Source: an uncultured Bacteroides sp. (lineage in GTDB: Bacteria; Bacteroidota; Bacteroidia; Bacteroidales; Bacteroidaceae). From it: a DNA stretch of 11,508 nucleotides. The DNA lies in assembly GCA_900557355.1 (NCBI GenBank), contig USSR01000159.1:1-11508 (forward strand), written 5' to 3'. The number at the start of each line of letters is the position of its first letter. The first letter of the stretch is position 1. The notes below the pieces were generated by a model that was not told the origin of the DNA, made no database searches, and saw only the letters and a program-made list of their open reading frames with translations. Positions 1-8,648 of this stretch are shown piece after piece. A program made the translations under genes and the position numbers.

Positions 1-693
1 GCGGCTGATAGTAATGTTTTTAACGGGTGTTCCATTCTCATTGAGGAAGCGAACGCAGAAATCGCTCATTCCGGGACCGTTGATGACGGCTCCGCGAATG
101 ATGTTCTTGCCCTTCTTTAAGGTCAGCCGGCGTGAGAGGCAGTCATCTTTGACCATACGCCGGTCGCCCGAAAGGATTACGGCTTCCTCACCGTTCAGCC
201 ACCACATGGATGCGGAGTTGGAACCTACTGACATCCGGATGTTTTCCATGTCTTCGGGACATTCGATGACTGTGACTACCCAGAACAGCACTCCGTACAC
301 TTGCTTCTTCAGGCCGGAGGCAAAACGGAAGAGCTTCACGTTGAACAGTTTGCTGTCCAACGCATGCCAAGCCAGCTTCTGTTTGCCTACTTTCACTTTA
401 TCCCCGTCTTTGGGCAGGACGGTGAATTGATTGGAGAAATACTCGGTTGCAAATGCTTCGCGAATGTAACTGTCGGTAAATACCGTATTGGAACGGTTGG
501 GCTTGTTGATGGGTTCCAGCAATAGCCAGCGCTGGATAAAGCCTTCATTGTCCGGAGATATTGTATTCGAGGTTGCCGGAGAAAAGTAGTCTGACAACCG
601 GGGGGACGCTTCACTCTCTTGAGCATAGCCATGTATACCCATCATAACCGCGATACAAGCCGCCAGGAATGATTTTAGATGGAAGATATTCAT
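1..693 (-). CDS. Exported jelly-roll-like protein of polysaccharide locus, C-terminal end outside window
   Basis: The minus-strand frame opens with ATG at 693-691 and stays open for 231 codons to the window edge. The N-terminus MNIFHLKSFLAACIAVMMG ends in GYAQ, a typical signal peptide with cleavage after about residue 24. The mature part is rich in short beta-strand-like segments and Trp/Phe (WLLLEPINKPNRSNTVFTD near residues 56-74, SASMWWLNGEE near 160-170, KGKNIIRGAVING near 193-205), the pattern of galactose-binding/PA14-like beta-sandwiches attached to Bacteroides carbohydrate-active enzymes. No catalytic motif is visible in the part present. It may be an N-terminal accessory domain of a longer hydrolase, or an almost complete protein of about 235 residues. 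It starts 30 bp after the esterase stop, on the same strand, so the two are probably one operon. Export is well supported; the function is not. Confidence 0.8.
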   Translation of the reverse strand, partial: MNIFHLKSFLAACIAVMMGIHGYAQESEASPRLSDYFSPATSNTISPDNEGFIQRWLLLEPINKPNRSNTVFTDSYIREAFATEYFSNQFTVLPKDGDKVKVGKQKLAWHALDSKLFNVKLFRFASGLKKQVYGVLFWVVTVIECPEDMENIRMSVGSNSASMWWLNGEEAVILSGDRRMVKDDCLSRRLTLKKGKNIIRGAVINGPGMSDFCVRFLNENGTPVKNITISR

Positions 694-723
694 CTTGTTA
701 TAGTCTGTTTTATGGATTATACA

Positions 724-1940
<1,217 letters not shown>

Positions 1941-2171
1941 GATGCTGAGTGTAAAATTACTCTACTAATGCTTTGCGCCGGGTTACTATTTTTCCTTCAT
2001 GGAGGACTTTTTTAGGAGGATAAGATTTGTCCACCGGATAGAAAGAAAAATCTCCTTCTTCTTATTGATGAACTGGAAAGAGACGCACGTTTGCCTTATG
2101 CTTCCGATGTCTCCAACATGTTAATTAGTTGAATCTGTATGTACCTTAACTTATAAAATGAAAATACGACA

Positions 2172-2232
2172 ATCTGACAAATAAATGTTTTTCAGATGTA
2201 ATTATAAAGGCAAATATGCCTTCCATTTATAA
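2172..2232. promoter_or_regulatory. Two adjacent dyads upstream of the regulator promoter
   Basis: ATCTGA (2172-2177) is mirrored by TCAGAT (2192-2197). Directly after it, TTATAAAGGCA (2202-2212) is mirrored by TGCC (2217-2220) plus TTTATAA (2226-2232), with a 5-nt insertion in the right arm; the core AAGGCA-AATA-TGCCTT is a perfect hairpin. The second dyad covers the place where the -33 element of the regulator promoter should be and ends 8 bp before its -7 box. This suits a repressor or autoregulation site. It could instead be a terminator-like hairpin, but no T-run follows and no gene ends here. Confidence 0.45.
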
Positions 2233-2240
2233 TTTGTTCA

Positions 2241-2248
2241 TATCTTTG
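2241..2248 (+). promoter_or_regulatory. Bacteroides-type -7 promoter element for the TPR regulator
   Basis: TATCTTTG matches the Bacteroides primary sigma -7 consensus TAnnTTTG at every defined position. It predicts transcription starting near 2255 and a 5' leader of about 70 nt before the ATG at 2326. The 19-bp-upstream position holds GCCT (2218-2221) instead of TTTG, so the promoter has no -33 match and may rely on an activator or be weak. Confidence 0.6.
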
Positions 2249-2325
2249 TAGGGATGTATAACTACTTATTATCAGTATATGGCACTTGAATAGTTATAGA
2301 AATGCAACGATAAAAGGAACTATTT

Positions 2326-3954
2326 ATGAAAAAACTATTATTCTTTTTCTTATTAATAACAATATCTGTGTTTAGTTCATGTAAAAGAGAAGTAGATGCT
2401 ATAAATCCGGCTTTATTATTAATAGACTCTTTAATGCAATCTCGTCCTGATAGTTCACTCTATTTACTTGAACAATTTTCTGATCTACAAAAGATAAAGA
2501 ATGCGGATAAGGCTTTTTATAATTTGTTGTTAACGCAAGCAAAGTATAAGAACTATGTATTACAAAACGATTCTTCGATACAAATAGCCATAGATTATTA
2601 TAAAAATAATAGAGATAAGGAGAAACTTGCAAAATCTTATTTCTATCTGGGTTGTGTTTATCTGGAACAGAAAAAGCTACCGGCAGCTATTGATTTTTAT
2701 TTGAAAGCTGTGGATGTAATGCCTGAAGGTAGGAATCCGGTATTCTCATCCATGATATATAGCCATTTAGGTGACTGCTATAGTGAACAGGACTTGAATA
2801 AAATAGCTTTATCTATGTATGAGAAAGCACATACGCTTTGTGTAGGATGGGACTCTTTACGTACATGCTATAATTTAAAAAATATAGGAAATGCTTTTTT
2901 ATTGGAGCGTCAATGGGATAGTGCGTACTATTATTATCAACAAGCGTTGCCAATAGCTTTTTCTTTGAATCATTCAGGGCTGTTATCAGCTATATATAAA
3001 AATATGGCTAAAATTTATAATGAGCAAAATAAGTTTGTAGATGCTGATACTTGTATATCAAGGGCTTTAGATTATTTATCCGAAGGCGAAGGTTATACGG
3101 CAGCCTGTTCTATCAAAGGTGATATTATGGACAAAATGAACAAGAAAGATTCTGCTGCTTATTATTGGAGTATAGGAGCAGGTTCTTCTAATGCATATGT
3201 TAAGACATCATCTTATCACTCCCTGTTTTTGGAGAGTAAAAGAATGAAAGACTGGGAAAGCTCCACTTTATATGCTGACTCCTTTATAACTTTTTATGAT
3301 TCTATTCAAATAATGAATGATCGTGCGGAGATTGACAGATTGATGGATAATCATTTAGTTGAGTTGCATAGATATAAGTTGACTGCTAAGAATCAACGGG
3401 TGGTTGGGAGTTTGGTGATTGTCTTTTTATCGTTAGCATTCATTTTAATAATGTTATACTTCTGGCGTGATAGACTTCGGCAAAAGAAGTATGTATCTTT
3501 ACAGCAACAATTAATAGAAAATCGTATTGAAACAATGTTGCTACACGAAGAGTCAGATGATATGACTAAAGACAATAATATGGAATTGTATAAATTAGAA
3601 GAGGAGCGATTTGCGATATGTATGTCTCTGTTTAGAGCGACTAATGGTTACCAAAAACTATGTGAACTTAAAGAGTCAACTCCTAAAACCCGTATTTTGT
3701 TAATTGCTGATTATAGATTGAAGATTATTAGTGATATTCGGAGGACTTTTGTAGATGTCATGACTGATTTTAAAGAACGCTATACAACTTTGACTAGTAA
3801 TGATTTATTGTATTGTATATTAGTCTTTCTGGATACTCCTAAAGAAGTAATCTGGGATCTAATGAGATCTACTCCGGATGCTATGAAAACAAGAAAAAGC
3901 CGTATAAAGAATAAGATGGATACTAAATTGTTTGAACGTATTTTTGGTTGCTGA
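2326..3954 (+). CDS. Transmembrane TPR regulator with cytoplasmic LuxR-like HTH
   Basis: This 542-residue protein has a signal peptide/lipobox-like N-terminus (LITISVFSSC, Cys19), then TPR-type helical hairpins: KSYFYLGCVYLEQKKLPAAIDFYLKA split around residues 103-128, and further units near 143-170, 180-210 and 221-250. One membrane segment lies at about 359-379 (VVGSLVIVFLSLAFILIMLY), followed by a charged, coiled-coil-like stretch (381-430). The C-terminal region 485-541 (TSNDLLYCILVFLDTPKEV, then STPDAMKTRKSRIKNKM) has the helix pattern of a LuxR/GerE-type HTH. Predicted topology is TPR in the periplasm and HTH in the cytoplasm, i.e. a one-component transmembrane sensor-regulator, a common Bacteroidota design. 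AAAGGAA lies 7 nt before the ATG. It probably controls the operon starting at 4095. A lipid-modified Cys19 together with a TM helix would be unusual; the N-terminus could be a plain signal peptide. Confidence 0.88.
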   Translation: MKKLLFFFLLITISVFSSCKREVDAINPALLLIDSLMQSRPDSSLYLLEQFSDLQKIKNADKAFYNLLLTQAKYKNYVLQNDSSIQIAIDYYKNNRDKEKLAKSYFYLGCVYLEQKKLPAAIDFYLKAVDVMPEGRNPVFSSMIYSHLGDCYSEQDLNKIALSMYEKAHTLCVGWDSLRTCYNLKNIGNAFLLERQWDSAYYYYQQALPIAFSLNHSGLLSAIYKNMAKIYNEQNKFVDADTCISRALDYLSEGEGYTAACSIKGDIMDKMNKKDSAAYYWSIGAGSSNAYVKTSSYHSLFLESKRMKDWESSTLYADSFITFYDSIQIMNDRAEIDRLMDNHLVELHRYKLTAKNQRVVGSLVIVFLSLAFILIMLYFWRDRLRQKKYVSLQQQLIENRIETMLLHEESDDMTKDNNMELYKLEEERFAICMSLFRATNGYQKLCELKESTPKTRILLIADYRLKIISDIRRTFVDVMTDFKERYTTLTSNDLLYCILVFLDTPKEVIWDLMRSTPDAMKTRKSRIKNKMDTKLFERIFGC

Positions 3955-3958
3955 TAAT

Positions 3959-3989
3959 CAATGGTTTATAACGATAATTGTTACCATTG
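3959..3989. promoter_or_regulatory. Dyad after the regulator stop
   Basis: CAATGGT (3959-3965) is mirrored exactly by ACCATTG (3983-3989), with an inner TAAC (3969-3972)/GTTA (3980-3983) mirror overlapping it. It starts five bases after the regulator's stop codon. The stem is AT-rich and no T-run follows at once, so it is a poor intrinsic terminator. Because its right arm overlaps the TGTTAC boxes, it may instead be part of the operator. Confidence 0.35.
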
Positions 3990-4025
3990 TTACTCTTGTT
4001 TTATAAATTCTGTTACTATTGTTAC
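3979..4025. promoter_or_regulatory. Duplicated TGTTAC box array, probable operator of the envelope operon
   Basis: TGTTAC occurs four times: 3979-3984, 3988-3993, 4011-4016 and 4020-4025. Boxes within each pair are 9 bp apart start to start, and the two pairs are 32 bp apart, close to three helical turns, so they lie on the same DNA face. Each pair reads TGTTACyATTGTTAC. The last box ends 10 bp before the TTTG at 4036 of the operon promoter, a normal place for activator sites. The TPR/HTH protein encoded just upstream is the obvious candidate binder; that link is inference. Confidence 0.6.
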
Positions 4026-4035
4026 CTCACTTTTT

Positions 4036-4066
4036 TTTGTTTTCATGTAAATGATTAAGTTATTTG
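4036..4066 (+). promoter_or_regulatory. Promoter for the DUF3244-to-DUF4249 operon
   Basis: TTTG at 4036-4039 is followed by exactly 19 bp and then GTTATTTG (4059-4066), which keeps the TTTG half of the Bacteroides -7 box TAnnTTTG but has GT in place of TA. Spacing is ideal; the imperfect -7 box suits a promoter that needs activation from the TGTTAC array. Predicted transcription start is near 4073, leaving a leader of about 20 nt before the ATG at 4095. Confidence 0.5.
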
Positions 4067-4094
4067 TGAAAATAATTAAATCTTATTATTGTAT

Positions 4095-4472
4095 ATGAAA
4101 GCGAGAACTTTGTTATTGTTACTGTTTTTATCATCATTTTTAAATGGAAGTGCAGCTCTTCAAGAGTCTGGGAAAAGTATAGTACTGAAGAAGAGTACTA
4201 CGTCTGATGGTGTATTACGCTCTGCTAATTTATTTGTTTCTGCTTATTTAGATATTAGCAATGAACTGTTATTACTTAATTTTGAGGGCTGTCCGAACGA
4301 TGTCTCTATTTCTGTGACCAATCTTTCAACAGATGAAATTATTTACTCTGAACTACATACAATATCAAGTAATATTGTATTGAACATGGGCGGATTATTA
4401 GAAGAAAATTCAGAATATCGTTTAGAGATAATTATTGGAGAGACTATATTATACGGAGATTTTGATTTTTAA
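4095..4472 (+). CDS. Small secreted DUF3244-family protein
   Basis: The ATG at 4095 gives 125 residues starting MKARTLLLLLFLSSFLNGSA, a clear signal peptide with cleavage near residue 20. A TTG six bases upstream is in frame but adds only two residues and is less likely. The mature part (residues 45-125) is a run of beta strands (YLDISNELLLLNF, VSISVTNLS, EYRLEIIIGETILYGDFDF), matching the Ig-like DUF3244 family, which is common in Bacteroides downstream of TPR regulators. There is a single Cys (66), so no internal disulfide. The family's role is not established. It is the first gene of the operon and lies 36 bp before the next gene. Confidence 0.8.
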   Translation: MKARTLLLLLFLSSFLNGSAALQESGKSIVLKKSTTSDGVLRSANLFVSAYLDISNELLLLNFEGCPNDVSISVTNLSTDEIIYSELHTISSNIVLNMGGLLEENSEYRLEIIIGETILYGDFDF

Positions 4473-4476
4473 TTTA

Positions 4477-4494
4477 AAGCTAATAGTGTAGCTT
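4477..4494 (+). repeat. Small intra-operon hairpin
   Basis: AAGCTA (4477-4482) and TAGCTT (4489-4494) form a 6-bp stem with a 6-nt loop in the 36-bp gap between the DUF3244 gene and the next lipoprotein gene. No T-run follows. It could act as an mRNA stability or processing element that lets the small first gene be made in excess, or it may be incidental. Confidence 0.3.
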
Positions 4495-4508
4495 AACCAT
4501 TCAAAGAC

Positions 4509-5507
4509 ATGAAAAAACATTTATTATTCACTCTTTTAGGAGCATTGACATGTTACTCATGCAGTAATAGTTATGATTTGTTAGAAAATGATTTGGAGTT
4601 AGCTAAGGCAGCTACAGATTATGAGGTATCAACCAGAGCGATTGAAGAAGATACTGATTCTTTAAAAATAGAAACGGTAGCGGATGAGGAAACTATTCAG
4701 CAGCTTATGGATGATTATGTAACAGAGTTAATGAACCGTACATCTGTAGCAAAAGAAAAAGTGATGCGAACTGTTTATAGTGCTTCCGATGATGTAGTAG
4801 GGGTTTTTAGGGTTGGCACTTGCGGGGTTTATGCTGAGTTGGATGTTCGTATTGATACGGAAGATACTAGGTCGAAGTCCAAGACTGAAGGCTCAGTAGG
4901 GGATTCATATGTTGATAGTAACGGTAATGTTGTTTTAAGATTTTGTTTAACTGAGGCAAGTCAGTATTATCCTGGGGGAGTATTTCTTGTTAAGCATATA
5001 AATTACAATAGAGCGGATTTTAGTTTTACTTATCCTCAGATGAAAATTATAGCACGTTATCATGATTGTGATGATAAACGTCCGATTAATGATGCTTGGG
5101 GGACACATCCTAAATATAACTCTGCAAAAGCCATATCTATGGGATATACTAAAATAGATAATAATGTTGTTTTAGCATGGGCTTTTCCTGATAGACGAGG
5201 TGTACCAAGTACTATGACAAGTGGACAATTTGGCCCTAAAACTCGTATAAATTATGGAGTTATCTGTGGCTCACTAGCTGGAACGATGGGAAAAATCCTC
5301 TTTGATGATGAAGATTCGAGTAATAAGAATTGGGCTAAATTATATACTGGATATACTTTTACTAAAGATTTGGCATCAGAAACTCTTTATGGTGAATATG
5401 GTTTAAATACAGGCAAAAATACGTTGTATAGTATAACATTAAATACAAATCTTGATTATTTCAAGAATAAGAATATATATCATCCAAGGATGATAACTGC
5501 TAATTAA
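4509..5507 (+). CDS. Unrecognised lipoprotein with four extra cysteines
   Basis: This is a 332-residue predicted lipoprotein: MKKHLLFTLLGALTCYSCSN, with Cys18 the most likely acylated residue (Cys15 is an alternative). Residues 20-85 are acidic and helical-looking (AIEEDTDSLKIETVADEETIQ). From about 90 it becomes beta-rich with many aromatics and Gly/Asn (VVGVFRVGTCGVYAELDV, GGVFLVKHINYNRADFSF). Beyond the signal region it has Cys105, 146, 187 and 253, enough for two disulfides. I do not recognise the family and see no catalytic motif. It ends directly against the next ATG (TAA then ATG, no gap), whose product has a thioredoxin-type CxxC. The context suggests it is a cell-surface or periplasmic partner of the TonB receptor and a possible substrate of that oxidoreductase; both points are inference. 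Confidence 0.82.
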   Translation: MKKHLLFTLLGALTCYSCSNSYDLLENDLELAKAATDYEVSTRAIEEDTDSLKIETVADEETIQQLMDDYVTELMNRTSVAKEKVMRTVYSASDDVVGVFRVGTCGVYAELDVRIDTEDTRSKSKTEGSVGDSYVDSNGNVVLRFCLTEASQYYPGGVFLVKHINYNRADFSFTYPQMKIIARYHDCDDKRPINDAWGTHPKYNSAKAISMGYTKIDNNVVLAWAFPDRRGVPSTMTSGQFGPKTRINYGVICGSLAGTMGKILFDDEDSSNKNWAKLYTGYTFTKDLASETLYGEYGLNTGKNTLYSITLNTNLDYFKNKNIYHPRMITAN

Positions 5508-6425
5508 ATGAAACAGATATTGTTATTAATGTTGGCTGTGTTGCTGTATTCTTGTTCCAAAGGTAGCGAAGAAGTTGTTGCTGAAATAAATGGACATAAA
5601 CTTTATGCTTCAGAATTGTCTCAGGTGACAACACAAGAGACCTTCGATTTATTGAATATGGCTTATGAAATAAAGATGAGAGCCTTAGATGATTTAATCA
5701 AACGAAAATTGATTGAATATGAGGCTCTTGAACGGAGTATTCTTGTTGATGAGTATCTGGATACTTATGTTGATAGTATTATGACAGCCTTAACGGGAGC
5801 AGATACAGCGGACTTGTCCTTAAAGAATAGTATGCGGAGTGTCTTAATCCGGCATTTAGCAGATTCGCTATTTAATAAAGCACAAATTAAACGATATGTT
5901 TATCCTCCTAAACAGCCTAAATGTGTTGTCGCCGATTTGTGTGTGCAGTATAGAGGAAATCTTGATGCTGCTACCCATCTGATAGTAGCATCAGATTTCA
6001 GTTGTAAACGTTGTGCTGAATTTGAGAAAACCTTGAAACGTATTTATGATAAATACCATGACCGGGTGAAATTTGGCTTTGTTAGTTTTGCAGATGAACC
6101 GAATCTTGCTTCATTAGCTTGTGAAGCAGCTGGTAAATATGGGAAATTTTGGGAGTTTCATGATGCCATATTCTCATATAATGCTTTGCCGGACTCTGCA
6201 TATATTTTGGGACTTGCAAAGAATTTAGGATTAGATGTAGCCGGATATAAGCAAGATTTACAGTCTGCTGAAACTTATAATAATGTAAATCATACTATTA
6301 ATAAACTGATGGAGCGGGGATTGTTTGCCACTCCTACCATAATAATCAATAATCGTTTGGTTTACATAACAAACTCTTATGAAGAATTGACTAAACTGTT
6401 AGATAAAGAATTGCAAAACAAATGA
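5508..6425 (+). CDS. Lipoprotein with SurA-like N-terminus and DsbA-like thioredoxin domain (CKRC)
   Basis: A 305-residue protein starting MKQILLLMLAVLLYSCSKGS, a lipoprotein signal with Cys16. Residues 22-130 (VVAEINGHKLYASELSQV, then long helices) resemble the N-terminal chaperone part of SurA-type peptidyl-prolyl isomerases, but no parvulin catalytic domain follows. Residues 150-300 are a DsbA-like fold: THLIVASDFSCKRC with the active-site pair Cys166/Cys169, CEAAGKYGKFWEFHDAIF in the helical insertion, and ATPTIIINNR with the cis-proline at 276. Extra Cys are at 139, 145 and 205. The expected role is disulfide formation or exchange in the periplasm with a bound client. It abuts the cysteine-bearing lipoprotein gene and overlaps the TonB receptor gene by 4 bp (ATGA), so translation is probably coupled. 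Domain calls are firm; client identity is inference. Confidence 0.88.
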   Translation: MKQILLLMLAVLLYSCSKGSEEVVAEINGHKLYASELSQVTTQETFDLLNMAYEIKMRALDDLIKRKLIEYEALERSILVDEYLDTYVDSIMTALTGADTADLSLKNSMRSVLIRHLADSLFNKAQIKRYVYPPKQPKCVVADLCVQYRGNLDAATHLIVASDFSCKRCAEFEKTLKRIYDKYHDRVKFGFVSFADEPNLASLACEAAGKYGKFWEFHDAIFSYNALPDSAYILGLAKNLGLDVAGYKQDLQSAETYNNVNHTINKLMERGLFATPTIIINNRLVYITNSYEELTKLLDKELQNK

Positions 6426-8644
6426 AAATTTTATCTCTTTATTTATGTTTCCTTTTTCTGTGCCTGCACACTTCCTTTGCTCAAAAAATAATTGTACGGG
6501 GGCGTGTGACGGATGCAAAGACAGGTGAAGCCCTCTCTGATGCTAATGTGCTGGAAAAGAACTCGAGTATAGGTATGGCTACAAATGCTTATGGGCTTTA
6601 TTCCATTACTATCCAGGCAGGGAGGTGTGTGCTTCAATGCTCCATGTTGGGGTATACTACCTGGTCGGATACGTTGCAACTGTCAGACAATGCGGTGGTG
6701 GATATAGCATTGCACCCCAACGATTATCTGCTGAAAGGAGTTGAAGTGGTGGGAGCAAGAAAACATGGCGGGCAGTTTATGCTGGATGCAAAGGAGATAC
6801 AAGCCTTGCCTGTTGTGGGGGGAGAGGCGGATTTGATGAAGACTTTACAATTCTTGCCCGGGGTACAAAGTGGTAACGAGGGAGCCAACAATATTTCGGT
6901 AAGAGGAAGCAATCAATGGGGAAACTTAGTTTTACTGGACGAAGCAGTGGTTTATAATCCAAGCCATGTGTTATCCTTTTTTTCTGTGTTTAACAATGAT
7001 GCTATTCAAAAAGTAGACCTCTATAAATCTTACTTTCCATTGAAATACGGCGGACGTTCCTCGTCGGTGATTGATGTCCGTATGCGTGAAGGTAATAGTA
7101 AAGAGCGTAATCGGAGCGCGAGCTTGGGATTAATATCTTCTAAAGTCTTATTGGAAGGTCCGTTGAAAAAAGGTTCTTATCTGGTTTCCGGCAGGTTTGG
7201 TTATCCCGGAGCTACACTTAGTTTATTGGGGGGCGATCTGACATCTAAGCCACAAATGTGGTTTTATGATGTGAATGCTAAAGTGAATATGGCATTGAAT
7301 GATCGTAACCGCCTTTTCTTTTCGTTATATAGTGGAGGAGATCATACTGTTTTCAACAAACTGGTCAAAGACTATGGAATGGATTGGGGCAATGCGACCG
7401 CTACTGTGCGCTGGAATCATATTCTGAATGACCGGACTAATGTGAATACAAGTGCCATCTTTAGTAACTATTATTATAAGTATAAATCCCTGGCAGACGG
7501 ATTGCAATATTTATGGAAATCAGATATGCAGTCTTACCAGTTGAAATCGGATTGGGAGACGCATTTGGACAACTCATTGAGTCTGAAAACGGGAGTAAGT
7601 GCGCATTATTTCACTACGATGCCCGGTGCGGTGACAAGAGCTAATGAAGATTCTAATGTGATGCCTTCGCGCTTGCCCAGAAAGATGCTGTGGGATATGG
7701 GACTCTATGCAGAAAGTGAATATAAATTCCTTTCCCGTTTCCAACTGAATGCAGGAATCCGTTTGTCTGTGCTGCATGCTCCGGGAACTTCTTCTTATGG
7801 GGCAAAAACGTATGTGGTTCCTGAACCCCGGGCGGAATTGGCCTATATGCCTGATGTGTCCAGTCGCTTCACTCTTTCTTATACGCAAGCAGCGCAGAGC
7901 ATACATATGCTGTCCAACTCTTCGGTAGGAATACCTTCGGACATGTGGATACCTGCCAATGCGTTATTGCAACCTTCTGTAATGCGGCAGGTGGCATTGG
8001 GGTATGAATATCATTTTTCTCAAAGGGAATACACTCTGTCGGTAGAGGCTTATATCCGGAAGATGCGTCATGTGGTGGATTATGTAGAGAATGCCAATAT
8101 ATTCCAGAACGACCGGATTGAAAAAGAAGTGGAGAGTGGCACTGCCCAAGGCACCGGACTGGAATTTTACTTTTCTAAAAACCGTGGAATATTGACGGGA
8201 TGGCTCAGTTATACGCTTTCGCGTGCCCGAAACAAGATTAATGGGGAGGAATACAAACCGGTATACGATCGCCCACACAATCTGAAGTTATTTCTGAACT
8301 GGAATTTTGGGTCTCATTGGTCATTATCGTCTACTTTCTCCTATGCTTCGGGAATGAACTTGACGTTGCCGGTGGGGAAATATTATTTTCATCAGGCTGT
8401 ATTCTACATTTATTCGGGCAGAAACGGATATCGTGCTCCATCGTTTCATCAGTTGGATCTTTCAACAACTTATCGATGGAAAAATCGAAGTCTTTCTCTT
8501 TCAGTGATCAATGCGTATAACCGAAGAAATGTTTTTTCTATGTATGCAGGACGTGACGGATATTCTTCTTTTTCAAAGCCTCGTATCTATAAATTATATC
8601 TTTATGGTATTGTACCATCGCTAACCTATACTATTAAATTTTGA
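6422..8644 (+). CDS. TonB-dependent outer-membrane receptor with carboxypeptidase-regulatory-like N-terminal domain
   Basis: The 740-residue protein has a signal peptide ending SFA-Q21, a CarboxypepD-reg-like domain at 24-98 (IVRGRVTDAKTGEALSDANV, later GLYSITIQ), a plug at about 120-222 (LMKTLQFLPGVQSGNEG, ISVRGSNQWGNLVLLDE, KYGGRSSSVIDVRM) and then a beta-barrel full of alternating aromatic strands, ending LTYTIKF with the usual C-terminal Phe. It is much shorter than SusC-type receptors (about 1000 residues), and the next gene is a DUF4249 lipoprotein, not SusD. Such receptors move ligands across the outer membrane using TonB energy; the ligand is unknown. The start overlaps the upstream stop by 4 bp, and the next ATG lies 4 bp after the stop. 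Codon and base use look richer in G/C than in the genes before it, hinting at a different history. Confidence 0.93.
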   Translation: MKILSLYLCFLFLCLHTSFAQKIIVRGRVTDAKTGEALSDANVLEKNSSIGMATNAYGLYSITIQAGRCVLQCSMLGYTTWSDTLQLSDNAVVDIALHPNDYLLKGVEVVGARKHGGQFMLDAKEIQALPVVGGEADLMKTLQFLPGVQSGNEGANNISVRGSNQWGNLVLLDEAVVYNPSHVLSFFSVFNNDAIQKVDLYKSYFPLKYGGRSSSVIDVRMREGNSKERNRSASLGLISSKVLLEGPLKKGSYLVSGRFGYPGATLSLLGGDLTSKPQMWFYDVNAKVNMALNDRNRLFFSLYSGGDHTVFNKLVKDYGMDWGNATATVRWNHILNDRTNVNTSAIFSNYYYKYKSLADGLQYLWKSDMQSYQLKSDWETHLDNSLSLKTGVSAHYFTTMPGAVTRANEDSNVMPSRLPRKMLWDMGLYAESEYKFLSRFQLNAGIRLSVLHAPGTSSYGAKTYVVPEPRAELAYMPDVSSRFTLSYTQAAQSIHMLSNSSVGIPSDMWIPANALLQPSVMRQVALGYEYHFSQREYTLSVEAYIRKMRHVVDYVENANIFQNDRIEKEVESGTAQGTGLEFYFSKNRGILTGWLSYTLSRARNKINGEEYKPVYDRPHNLKLFLNWNFGSHWSLSSTFSYASGMNLTLPVGKYYFHQAVFYIYSGRNGYRAPSFHQLDLSTTYRWKNRSLSLSVINAYNRRNVFSMYAGRDGYSSFSKPRIYKLYLYGIVPSLTYTIKF

Positions 8645-8648
8645 TAAT

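Noticed and set aside
2016..2132. Stop-to-stop plus-strand frame whose translation contains LIDELERDARLPYASDVSNM, reading like a piece of a regulatory protein
   Set aside because: Only 38 codons, no start codon, no family I can name; may be a gene relic or chance.
3959..3989. Intrinsic terminator after the regulator gene
   Set aside because: The stem is AT-rich and lacks a following T-run; it overlaps the TGTTAC boxes and is better seen as possible operator DNA.
4089..4094. TTG at 4089 as the start of the DUF3244 gene
   Set aside because: The ATG at 4095 gives the same signal peptide without two extra residues and is the stronger start codon.
7574..8278. Long minus-strand open frames inside the TonB receptor gene
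   Set aside because: They lie entirely within a well-supported receptor gene, have low-complexity Arg/His/Ser-rich translations and no domain pattern.
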